Part shown: one piece after another, positions 1 to 5,694 of the stretch
Layout: each line of letters opens with the position of its first letter
How positions within the stretch are numbered: the stretch's first letter is position 1
NCBI GenBank assembly: GCA_038210415.1
Contig: JBBQWS010000071.1
Span: 1 to 14,309 of the forward strand
DNA from: JBBQWS01 sp038210415
Lineage (GTDB): Bacteria > Actinomycetota > Actinomycetes > Prado026
Reading direction: 5' to 3'
DNA: 14,309 bases
Notes under the pieces: model-generated
What the model was told of the DNA's origin: nothing
The model's database searches: none
What the model saw: only the letters and a program-made list of their open reading frames with translations
Program-made: the position numbers and the translations under genes

Positions 1-49
1 GAGGCTTCGTGAGATCCGACCAAGGAACTCGACGAAGGAGACACACACG

Positions 50-1306
50 ATGGCCCTGTCCCAGTCTGCCCTGCTCGAAGTGTTGGATGCGTTGAAGGCC
101 GGCGAGTCCGTGGAGATGATCCGCGATGCCGTGCAGGTGATCTTGCAGGAGCTGATCGAGGCCGAGGCGACGGCGGTGATCGGCGCTGAGCGTCACGAGC
201 GCACCGCGTCGCGGGTCGTGCAGCGCAACGGTCACCGTGACCGGGTGTTGTCGACCAGGACCGGGGACATCGAGTTGGCGATCCCGAAGCTTCGGGCCGG
301 GTCGTTCTTCCCGTCCCTGTTGGAGCGGCGCCGGCGCATCGATCAGGCGTTGTTCGCGGTCGTGATGGAGGCGTATGTGACCGGGACGTCGGTGCGCAAG
401 GTTGATGACCTGGTCAAGGCGCTTGGTGCGGACACCGGGATCTCCAAGTCTGAGGTCTCGCGGATCTGCGCGGACCTCGACGAACAGGTCGCTTCCTTCG
501 CCGACCGCGACTTGTCCGGGACGGACTTCCCCTACGTGTTCTTGGACGCGACGTACTGCAAGGCCCGCATCGGTGGTGGGAAGGGCGGCAAGGGCTCCAG
601 GGTCGCGTCTCAGGCTGTTGTGGTCGCGACCGGTGTCAGCGCTGACGGGAGAAGGGAAGTCCTGGGCTTCGCGGTCGGTGACAGCGAGGATGGGGCGTTC
701 TGGACCGCGTTCCTGCGCTCGTTGAAGGCCCGCGGGCTGAGCGGGACGAAGCTGGTGATCTCCGATGCCCACGTCGGGCTGCGGGCGGCGATCAGCGCAG
801 TGATGCTCGGCGCTGCCTGGCAGCGGTGCCGGGTCCACTTCCTGCGCAACATCTTGGGCCAGGTCCCCAAAGGGTCCGCGGAGATGGTCGCCGCCGCGAT
901 CCGGACGATCTTCGCCCAACCCGACGCCGAGCATGTCCGTGACCAGCTCGACGTCATCGCGACCATGCTCGGCCGCCAGTTCCCCAAGGTCGAGGCGATG
1001 CTCCGCGAGGCCGCCGAGGACATCACCGCGTTCGCGGACTTCCCACCCGCGCACTGGAAGAAGATCTGGTCCACCAACCCGTTGGAGCGGGTGAACAAGG
1101 AGATCAAACGCCGCACCGACGTCGTCGGTGTCTTCCCCAACCCGACCGCGCTGCTGCGCCTGGCCGGCAGCGTCCTGATCGAGACCCACGACGAGTGGCA
1201 GGTCGGCGACCGCCGCTACCTCTCCGAGAACTCAATGGCCCAGATCGGCGCCGTCGACACCGCGACCAGCAAGGAGGTAGCCATCCCCGAACTCATGGCC
1301 TCATAG
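50..1306 (+). CDS. IS256-family (mutator-type) DDE transposase
   Basis: This 418-residue transposase would cut and join the ends of its own insertion sequence. The length matches the usual 400-420 residues. The DDE catalytic residues fall in recognisable contexts: D166 in FLDATYCKARI, D239 in VISDAH, and E346 in STNPLERVNKEIKRR, the mutator-family signature. The N-terminal third (residues 1-150) is the helical DNA-binding part, including VRKVDDLVKAL and a likely helix-turn-helix around GISKSEVSRIC. The ATG is preceded by GAAGGAG at a good distance. No internal stop or frameshift is seen, so the protein is probably functional. The family assignment is secure; activity is inferred. Confidence 0.95.
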   Translation: MALSQSALLEVLDALKAGESVEMIRDAVQVILQELIEAEATAVIGAERHERTASRVVQRNGHRDRVLSTRTGDIELAIPKLRAGSFFPSLLERRRRIDQALFAVVMEAYVTGTSVRKVDDLVKALGADTGISKSEVSRICADLDEQVASFADRDLSGTDFPYVFLDATYCKARIGGGKGGKGSRVASQAVVVATGVSADGRREVLGFAVGDSEDGAFWTAFLRSLKARGLSGTKLVISDAHVGLRAAISAVMLGAAWQRCRVHFLRNILGQVPKGSAEMVAAAIRTIFAQPDAEHVRDQLDVIATMLGRQFPKVEAMLREAAEDITAFADFPPAHWKKIWSTNPLERVNKEIKRRTDVVGVFPNPTALLRLAGSVLIETHDEWQVGDRRYLSENSMAQIGAVDTATSKEVAIPELMAS

Positions 1307-1345
1307 TTCAACCAGCACCACCGCGAAGCCGACCACGACCGGCTC

Positions 1346-1373
1346 GAGTTACACCACGCGGTGGGACGTGACC
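1346..1373 (+). repeat. Putative right terminal inverted repeat of the IS256 element
   Basis: About 28 bases reading GAGTTACACCACG then CGGTGGGACGTGACC lie 40 bases after the transposase stop. They resemble right ends of actinobacterial IS256-type elements. The complementary left end (starting GGTCACGTCCCACC) should lie just before base 1 of this window. The exact outer base and any 8-9 bp target duplication cannot be verified here. Confidence 0.5.
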
Positions 1374-1489
1374 GGAGTCCTCGACGGAAAGTAGGCCAGC
1401 CACCTCATGGAGATACCTGAGGATGGCTTCGGCAGTCAGCTGATTCTCAGACACCAACGGAGTCCGGATTCCGCCAAAGGCTGCGCACA
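1374..1489. other. Unassigned gap between IS end and fic stub
   Basis: No gene is supported here. On the minus strand an open stretch reads GIRTPLVSENQLTAEAILRY and on to HEVAGLLSVEDSG, running into the IS right end. It looks protein-like (helical, moderate third-position bias) and could be a scrap of a gene cut by the insertion. I do not recognise it, and no convincing start signal is present. Confidence 0.3.
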
Positions 1490-1672
1490 TCAAGCGTTAT
1501 GCCGCGAGCGGCCAGTTGCGGTGGAGTGATGGGCCTCCTCGAACCACATGCCTCGCCAGATTGGCCCGGCTTCGGCTGGGGTCGGAAGTCCTCCCAATCT
1601 CTGCCAGAGCTCGGCGATCTCCGTGTCGAGCCGCAGGTACACGGCCTCACGTGAAGGTCGACCGGTTGGCAT
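1490..1672 (-). pseudogene. N-terminal stub of a Fic-family protein
   Basis: The frame begins with ATG at 1672, preceded by a strong ribosome binding site (GGAGG, six bases before the start). It reads MPTGRPSREAVYLRLDTEIA and continues through ELWQRLGGLPTPAEAGPIW to FEEAHHSTA. This matches the conserved N-terminal region of actinobacterial Fic/DOC proteins, where the text normally continues HHSTAIEGNTL. Here homology stops after HHSTA at about residue 52, and the frame ends eight residues later. The whole catalytic Fic domain (HPFxxGNGR motif) is missing. Intact Fic proteins transfer AMP or other groups onto target proteins; this 60-residue stub cannot. The deletion probably removed everything between here and the IS element. 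Codon use is less G/C-biased at third positions than in genes further right, suggesting foreign origin. Confidence 0.7.
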
Positions 1673-1679
1673 GCGACCT

Positions 1680-1771
1680 CCGAAAGTGCGCGCTATGACG
1701 GTTTCGAACTGTACCGTACACATTGGGAAGTGTGCGCTGATGCCTCGGCGAACTGCGCCGCACACTTTCCG
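1680..1771. promoter_or_regulatory. Candidate operator region in front of the fic stub
   Basis: The stretch upstream of the fic start contains an 11-base near-perfect palindrome, TGTACCGTACA (1710-1720). Around it are three copies of a GAAAGTGYGCG-like motif: 1682-1693 (GAAAGTGCGCGC), 1727-1737 (GAAGTGTGCGC) and, inverted, 1757-1771 (GGAAAGTGTGCGGC on the minus strand). The last two form an inverted pair. The minus-strand text across the palindrome also holds TACAGT, a plausible -10 hexamer for fic. Autoregulation is common for toxin-antitoxin type promoters, which is the inferred role; no regulator is known. Confidence 0.35.
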
Positions 1772-1809
1772 CTCGGCGCCATCCGGCCGGCTTTCGGTCA
1801 AGAATATTC

Positions 1810-1834
1810 CAGGCCACAGCGCTTGTGACCTGCA
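1810..1834. repeat. 25-bp dyad repeat, copy 1
   Basis: This is the first copy of a direct repeat beginning CAGGCCACA and ending TGTGACCTGCA, identical over 25 bases to the copy at 2283-2307. The first 23 bases form an imperfect palindrome: 9-base arms with 8 pairs around a GCGCT centre. Immediately to its right begins the headless tail of a toxin-like gene. Its nature (recombination site, element end or protein-binding site) is unknown. Confidence 0.75.
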
Positions 1835-1839
1835 CGTCA

Positions 1840-1947
1840 TCGGGTCGGCTGCTCGAGGTGGTCGTCCTCGACGACGATCCGGACGAAGCGCCGGTCGTCA
1901 TTCATGCGATGGAGCTTCGGCCCAAGGTCCATCATTACCTGAGGTGA
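1840..1947 (+). pseudogene. C-terminal remnant of a small toxin-like protein (BrnT/DUF4258-like?)
   Basis: The frame ending at TGA 1945-1947 reads GRLLEVVVLDDDPDEAPVVI then HAMELRPKVHHYLR. The pattern 'GRLLEVV ... VVIHAMxLRPK' resembles the last third of small RelE/BrnT/DUF4258-type toxins, which act as RNases. Only about 35 residues remain. Upstream, the frame stays open back to a stop at 1738-1740, but it has no good start and does not look like the family. The remnant ends five bases before the ATG of the HTH protein, the tight spacing expected of a toxin-antitoxin operon. The truncation lies just past repeat copy 1. The toxin identity is a resemblance from memory, not a proven assignment. 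Confidence 0.5.
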
Positions 1948-1952
1948 TCAAC

Positions 1953-2231
1953 ATGCCGCGAACCCGTGAACAGCTTGAGCAGGCTCTGGCCACCACCGAG
2001 GCGTTGCTGGACAGTCTCGACCCTGAGGCGCTCGCCGCCCCCGACTCCGATGGAGCGGATCTTCGCTCGATCGGCGAGGCGTTGCGCGCCGTCGCGGCCA
2101 GTGATCTGACCTTGGCCGACGAGGTGGCGAAGGCTCGTGCTCATGGACGCACCTGGACACAGATCGCCGCGGTCCTAGGCGTCAGCAAGCAGGCCGCACG
2201 CGAGCGTTTCGGCGAACCGGTGTCGCACTAA
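1953..2231 (+). CDS. Small helix-turn-helix protein, likely orphan antitoxin
   Basis: This is a 92-residue, acidic protein. The N-terminal half (MPRTREQLEQALATTEALLD onward) is a predicted helical, coiled-coil-like region. The C-terminal half carries a clear helix-turn-helix at about residues 66-86 (GRTWTQIAAVLGVSKQAARE, then RFGEP). Proteins of this kind are found downstream of small toxins in actinobacteria and act as DNA-binding antitoxin/repressors. ATG 1953 is chosen because GAGGTGA lies eight bases before it. The longer open frame upstream crosses the fic control region and is not coding. Here the toxin partner is reduced to a tail, so the protein may be an orphan. The role is inferred from fold and context. 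Confidence 0.75.
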   Translation: MPRTREQLEQALATTEALLDSLDPEALAAPDSDGADLRSIGEALRAVAASDLTLADEVAKARAHGRTWTQIAAVLGVSKQAARERFGEPVSH

Positions 2232-2282
2232 CGCGGTCCGGTCTCTTCGCCGGGCGCCGGTGCGAGTCAGCCAGGGATGTTT

Positions 2283-2307
2283 CAGGCCACAGCGCTTGTG
2301 ACCTGCA
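2283..2307. repeat. 25-bp dyad repeat, copy 2
   Basis: This is the second copy, in the same orientation as the one at 1810-1834 and identical over 25 bases. The similarity extends two more T residues leftward after one mismatch. It lies 52 bases after the HTH stop codon and immediately before the damaged reductase gene. The dyad could form a hairpin. No poly-T tract follows, and the conserved CA beyond the dyad argues against a simple terminator. Confidence 0.75.
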
Positions 2308-2747
2308 GGTTTGTGCGGCGGGCACGTACAGCGCTGTGCCCGTCGCGGGCGAGCAGGTGCACGCCTTCGTCAACGAGCTCGAGCAGCCGGTCGGCACCTA
2401 TCTGTACGGCCGCCGGCTGTACGAGGTGATGAAAGCCTGGGACGACGGACCCGCTTTCGCCGCAGGTGTCCAGTTCGCGGACCCGGATCGAGCTCACCTT
2501 CGACCCCGCCGCGGTGAGAGAGATGAGACGGACAGCAGGACGTGACCTCACGGTGGGCGGGCCCGGACTCGCTGGCAAGGCCCTCAAAGCCGGCCTCGTC
2601 GACGAGTGTCACCTGTTCGTCTCGCCGGTGGTCGTCGGCGGCGGCACCCGGGCGCTCCCGGGCCACCTGCGCCTGCGGCTCGACCTGCTTGCGCAGGACC
2701 AATTCGCGAACGGCGTCGTCCACCTGCACTACCGCGTCGTCGGCTGA
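2308..2747 (+). pseudogene. RibD C-terminal/DHFR-like reductase, degraded
   Basis: Two pieces in different frames match the dihydrofolate-reductase-like RibD C-terminal family. The first (about 2309-2463) reads GEQVHAFVNELEQPVGTYLY then GRRLYEVMKAWDDGPAFAAG. The second (2466-2747) reads VSSSRTRIELTFDPAAV, then GRDLTVGGPGLAGKALKAGL, VDECHLFVSPVVVGGGTRAL and a C-terminus ending VVHLHYRVVG. The N-terminal strand and SLDGY-type segment are missing, and about 25-30 residues between the pieces are lost with a frame change near 2460-2466. Intact relatives are NAD(P)H-dependent reductases or uncharacterised proteins of about 185 residues. With two lesions and no start codon this is almost certainly inactive. 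It converges with the FAD oxidoreductase gene, 13 bases apart. Confidence 0.8.
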
Positions 2748-2760
2748 CCCACGGCGCTGG

Positions 2761-4164
2761 CTACTCGGCGACGCCCGAGCTGGCGACAGCGAGCATCGTG
2801 TCGCGGTCCGGTCCCGCCCGGGCCCGCGGCGTGGCGGTGAGCTGCGCGAACAGGGTCTCGATCCGCTCCTGCAGGGCGATGTCGCTGTCGAGCACCTGCG
2901 TGGACTCCAGCAGCCCGACCCGTCGGGAGTACCTGCGGAAGACCTCCGGGTCCACGGCGGAGGCGACCCCAGCGGCGACCACGCTGAACGTCGCGTACGC
3001 ACCGTCGCGATGGGCGAAGTCGACGGCCTCGCCCGTCCAGCCCCGGTGCCGTTGGTCGTCGAGCTCGGTCGCCAGGGCGAACCGCTCGAGCAGCGCGGGC
3101 ATCGTCGCGTCGACATAGGCGGCGAGGGCGACGTCCAGCTCGGCGCTGCGGCTCAGCTCCGCCGCCAACGTCGTCGCGTGGACCAGCGCGAAGCTCAGCC
3201 CCAGAGCCATGACCGGGTCGGTGTGGCTGTAGGCATCACCGACCGGGACGACACCGGCGCCCACCGCGGGGCCGACGTCGCTGATCGTGTTGCGCAAGCC
3301 AGCCATCGGGAGGACGTCGGTGATCGGTTCGACTCCGTCCGGGTCCACCCAGGTGCGAAGCCCCGGGATCAGCGCGACGGCCGCTTCGAACACGTCCGCA
3401 CGCCGGAGCCCCCGCCACGCCGCGGTGCCGGTCGGCACCGCGAGCAGGGCGGCGAACGTCCCGTTGTCCCCTGGGAACGTGGCGAAACCGAGGTAGCCGA
3501 GATCCCCGCGCGGGCCGAGGAGCCAAGGGCCGTCGGGCAGGTCGAAGCCGGGACGTTGCCGGTAGTAGCGGCTGTAGTAGACGACCCCGCAGTCGTTGGA
3601 CGCGGCCTCGAGCTCGGTGACGCCTGCTTCGGCCAGCCAGCGCCGCCGTGGCGTCCGCCGGCCGAGGGCGTCGACAACCACGTCAGCGGGCACCTCGCCG
3701 GCCGAGAGCGACACCCCGACGACGCGGCCTTTCTCGGTAGACAGACCGTTGACGGTCCCGCCTGCCCGCACCTCGATCGTCGGCTCGTTCTCGACGGCCC
3801 GGCGCAGGGCCCACTCGATCAGCGGGCGGCGGACGGCGAGGTACTGCAGCTCCTCGTCCGCCGCTACGACCTCACCCGGGAGCTTGGGGCGCATGTCCAC
3901 GTCGTGCGCACCTGCCGCGAGCAGCTCGGCGTAGACGTCAGGCAAAGCCCTTCGCAGCTCGGCCCGGCCGCGCGGGATGAATGCGTGCGGCTGGAGGAAG
4001 TGCGGAATCCCTTGGCGGGGCCATGCGGGGGAGTCGCCGGCCGCACCGGCCGACAGCTCGTCGCGTTCGACCAGGGTCACGCGGTGCCCGGCGCGGGCGA
4101 GCACCAACGAGGCCGACAGCCCGGCCATCCCCGCACCCATCACCGCGATCGACCGTGGTGCCAT
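2761..4164 (-). CDS. FAD-dependent oxidoreductase (flavin monooxygenase-like)
   Basis: This 467-residue soluble flavoprotein has a classic N-terminal Rossmann FAD-binding motif (GAGMAGLSASLVLARAGHRV, G10-x-G12-xx-G15, with E33 to bind the ribose). The second FAD-binding motif is GDAYSHTDPVMALGLSF, with G309-D310 contacting the flavin phosphates. Between them, VVVDALGRRTPRRRWL occupies the place of the conserved 'DG' motif of group A flavin monooxygenases and geranylgeranyl-reductase-like proteins. Substrate is unknown, and no halogenase WxWxIP motif is seen. The start at 4164 is the first Met before the FAD motif. No good ribosome binding site precedes it, and a TAGCCT hexamer six bases upstream suggests a leaderless mRNA. 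It is a single-gene unit, convergent with the reductase pseudogene. Third positions are strongly G/C, unlike the remnants to its left. Confidence 0.85.
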   Translation of the reverse strand: MAPRSIAVMGAGMAGLSASLVLARAGHRVTLVERDELSAGAAGDSPAWPRQGIPHFLQPHAFIPRGRAELRRALPDVYAELLAAGAHDVDMRPKLPGEVVAADEELQYLAVRRPLIEWALRRAVENEPTIEVRAGGTVNGLSTEKGRVVGVSLSAGEVPADVVVDALGRRTPRRRWLAEAGVTELEAASNDCGVVYYSRYYRQRPGFDLPDGPWLLGPRGDLGYLGFATFPGDNGTFAALLAVPTGTAAWRGLRRADVFEAAVALIPGLRTWVDPDGVEPITDVLPMAGLRNTISDVGPAVGAGVVPVGDAYSHTDPVMALGLSFALVHATTLAAELSRSAELDVALAAYVDATMPALLERFALATELDDQRHRGWTGEAVDFAHRDGAYATFSVVAAGVASAVDPEVFRRYSRRVGLLESTQVLDSDIALQERIETLFAQLTATPRARAGPDRDTMLAVASSGVAE

Positions 4165-4170
4165 CCGCCG

Positions 4171-4176
4171 AGGCTA
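4171..4176 (-). promoter_or_regulatory. Candidate -10 box of the FAD oxidoreductase gene (leaderless start)
   Basis: TAGCCT fits the actinobacterial TANNNT -10 pattern and ends six bases before the ATG, so transcription would start at or next to the start codon. This would explain the missing ribosome binding site. No convincing -35 element is seen. Confidence 0.3.
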
Positions 4177-4193
4177 GCGGGGTCAGGAGCGGG

Positions 4194-4330
4194 CTACCCC
4201 CAGAAGCGGCACTTGTGCTCGTTCGCGAACGTCGCGTTCGTGATCACGATGGAGGCGTCCCCGCCCGGAGCGAGAGCAGGTTCTGGGTGCTGTTGAGCGC
4301 GGGCCACGAGGGCTGACCGGCCGTCGTCGG
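4194..4330 (-). pseudogene. Frameshifted C-terminal remnant of an unidentified protein (carboxylesterase-like?)
   Basis: The last 20-odd codons before TAG 4194-4196 read ASIVITNATFANEHKCRFWG, and nearly every codon ends in G or C, a strong coding signature. Just upstream the coding pattern continues in another frame: QPSWPALNSTQNLLSLRAG. Adding one base to the run of four C's at 4259-4262 (G's on the coding strand) joins them into one tail, ...LLSLRAGDASIVITN.... A 'WPxxN...LLSLxPG...EHxCxFW' ending resembles C-termini of actinobacterial type-B carboxylesterases, but that is recalled resemblance only. The upstream limit is unclear; about 45 residues can be argued. It sits directly upstream of the FAD oxidoreductase in the same direction. 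Confidence 0.4.
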
Positions 4331-4505
4331 ACGCCTGTTCTTCACGAGGCGCCCCAGCCGTAGCCGGCCGGTAACGGACGGACCCCAAGGCCGGCGCGGT
4401 GCCTGCCGACGCTCAATGTGCGGTGGCGCGGTGTCGATGCTCCCAGGGCATGGTGCGCCGGACCCCTCGCCGGTGCTCACCCCCTCACGCCCCCTGGGAG
4501 CGCTG
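4331..4505. other. Intergenic stretch before the glycoside hydrolase gene
   Basis: Together with the remnant at 4194-4330, this fills the 341 bases between the FAD oxidoreductase start and the glycoside hydrolase start. Apart from that remnant I see no coding pattern, tRNA or clear promoter. The open frame extending the hydrolase upstream to 4416 lacks a ribosome binding site and is rejected as coding. A promoter for the hydrolase presumably lies here but cannot be pinpointed. Confidence 0.4.
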
Positions 4506-5582
4506 ATGCGCCTGTCCGGAAGCGGAACCGGCCTCGGTGGCCGCTCGACCGCGATGACCGCGGGGTTGGCCGTCCTCGCGGCGTCCGGGGTCGCCGTGAT
4601 CGTCGTGGGCGCGTCGTCGGGTCGTGGGGCGACGACGCGTGGCGTCACAGCAGCGGACCCGGGCATCGGCCGGAGCGATGTCCACCTGCCCTTCCCCGGC
4701 ACCGCTCCGACGCAGACCCCGGGCACCCGTAGGACTACCGGCCCGAGTGCGAGCCACCCCGTTCCGCACAGCGGCGTGGTGCCCCATCGGTCAGGCTCGC
4801 CCAGCGCCCCCGCGCGCCCGCACTCACCGCGACCGGTGCAGCCGGTCGCCCCGCCGTTCGGGTACGCCGGACCAGCGATGATCGGCAGCAGCTCGGGCGG
4901 TTCGGTCAGTGCCACCCAGGCCCAGTTCCCGAACATGGACGTCGTGCGGTTCTACTACCCGGGCGCGCCGTCCGTGTGGCGTGGGGCCATCGCCACGATC
5001 CGCTCGGACCGAGTGATCTTCGTCAGCTTCAAGTACGACGTGACCAGCACGGCGGCGGGCGGGTCGGACGTCGCGTTCACGCAGGTGCTGCATTCCTGGG
5101 CGGCCTCCGGGCGGCAGATCTACTGGACCTGGCAGCACGAGGCCGACAACCCGGGCAAGGGGATCAGCCAGGCGGCCTTCCGAGCCGGGTGGGCTCACCT
5201 GCTCGCGGACGCGGCGGCTGTGCACGCGTCCAACCTGCACTCCATGAGCATCCTGATGGGTGTCGCCCTGAACGGCTCGCACGGTCCGGTCGAGGGCTGG
5301 TACGTGCCCGGCGTCGACGTGCTCGGGTTCGACTGCTACTACCTCGACACCGAGCTGCTCGCCGAGAGGTACGCCGCCGCGAAGCACAAGCACGTGGCCT
5401 TCCCGGAGTTCGGGGCCGGGATCGGTGGTTCGGCGGACGCCACGGCGGCGGCCTTCGCCCGGAACTTCATCGGAGCCCTCGACCGCAACACCATCGCGGC
5501 CGTGTGGTTCAACAACAACGGCAACAACCTGTCGACGCATCCACAGACGCTCGGCATCCTGCGGTCGGCGGCCGGCAGCTAG
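4506..5582 (+). CDS. Secreted or membrane-anchored GH26-like glycoside hydrolase
   Basis: This 358-residue protein has a positively flanked hydrophobic segment at about residues 15-38 (AMTAGLAVLAASGVAVIVVG), acting as signal peptide or anchor. A Pro/Ser/Thr-rich linker follows to about residue 115, then a compact TIM-barrel-like domain of about 240 residues. Within it, WTWQHEADN holds H211-E212, the acid/base pattern of GH26-type enzymes. FPEFGAGIGG holds E301, the expected nucleophile after a beta strand, and VLGFDCYYLD lies between. GH26 enzymes cut beta-mannans or related beta-glucans; substrate here is inferred only at the class level. ATG 4506 is preceded by GGGAG five bases upstream. 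The barrel is short for GH26, and the closest family may be an unclassified relative. The next gene, on the same strand, also encodes an exported protein. Confidence 0.7.
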   Translation: MRLSGSGTGLGGRSTAMTAGLAVLAASGVAVIVVGASSGRGATTRGVTAADPGIGRSDVHLPFPGTAPTQTPGTRRTTGPSASHPVPHSGVVPHRSGSPSAPARPHSPRPVQPVAPPFGYAGPAMIGSSSGGSVSATQAQFPNMDVVRFYYPGAPSVWRGAIATIRSDRVIFVSFKYDVTSTAAGGSDVAFTQVLHSWAASGRQIYWTWQHEADNPGKGISQAAFRAGWAHLLADAAAVHASNLHSMSILMGVALNGSHGPVEGWYVPGVDVLGFDCYYLDTELLAERYAAAKHKHVAFPEFGAGIGGSADATAAAFARNFIGALDRNTIAAVWFNNNGNNLSTHPQTLGILRSAAGS

Positions 5583-5694
5583 GCGGGATCGTCGGTTGCA
5601 GGGATCCGGCGGCATACGCTTCGGACCGGCTGCGCGGATGCCGAAGTAGTGTCGGGGGGCGGACAGCGACACTCGAAGACGATCCGGGGGACTC

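Larger units (their letters stand above)
1..1373 (+). mobile_element. IS256-family insertion sequence, left end outside window
   Basis: This is an insertion sequence made of one transposase gene and short flanks. The left terminal inverted repeat lies before the window, so only 49 bases of left flank are present. The right end is placed at about 1373, where a motif typical of right ends of actinobacterial IS256-type elements ends (GAGTTACACCACG...GGGACGTGACC). The sequence beyond it changes character and contains gene remnants. The right boundary is inferred from family resemblance, because the left repeat and the target duplication cannot be compared here. The transposase is intact, so the copy may be recent or still mobile. 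Confidence 0.8.

Noticed and set aside
1810..1832. 25-bp dyad as an ordinary transcription terminator
   Set aside because: It has a mismatch in the stem, no T tract, and perfect identity extending past the stem; copy 1 does not follow any gene end.
1548..1952. N-terminal extension of the HTH protein back to 1548
   Set aside because: The extension crosses the antisense of the fic stub, its control region, the 25-bp repeat and the toxin tail in another frame; a good ribosome binding site supports ATG 1953.
1810..2307. Integron cassette with attC-like sites
   Set aside because: The repeat lacks the GTTRRRY core and the long two-box attC layout, and no integron integrase is present.
2542..4296. 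Long open frame (584 codons) on the plus strand opposite the FAD oxidoreductase
   Set aside because: Its composition (runs of R, G, P, D, H) is that of an antisense shadow in high-GC DNA, while the minus strand shows clear FAD motifs.
4416..4505. Earlier start for the glycoside hydrolase at 4416
   Set aside because: No ribosome binding site, and it would put 30 Pro/Gly-rich residues before the export segment; ATG 4506 has GGGAG at proper spacing.
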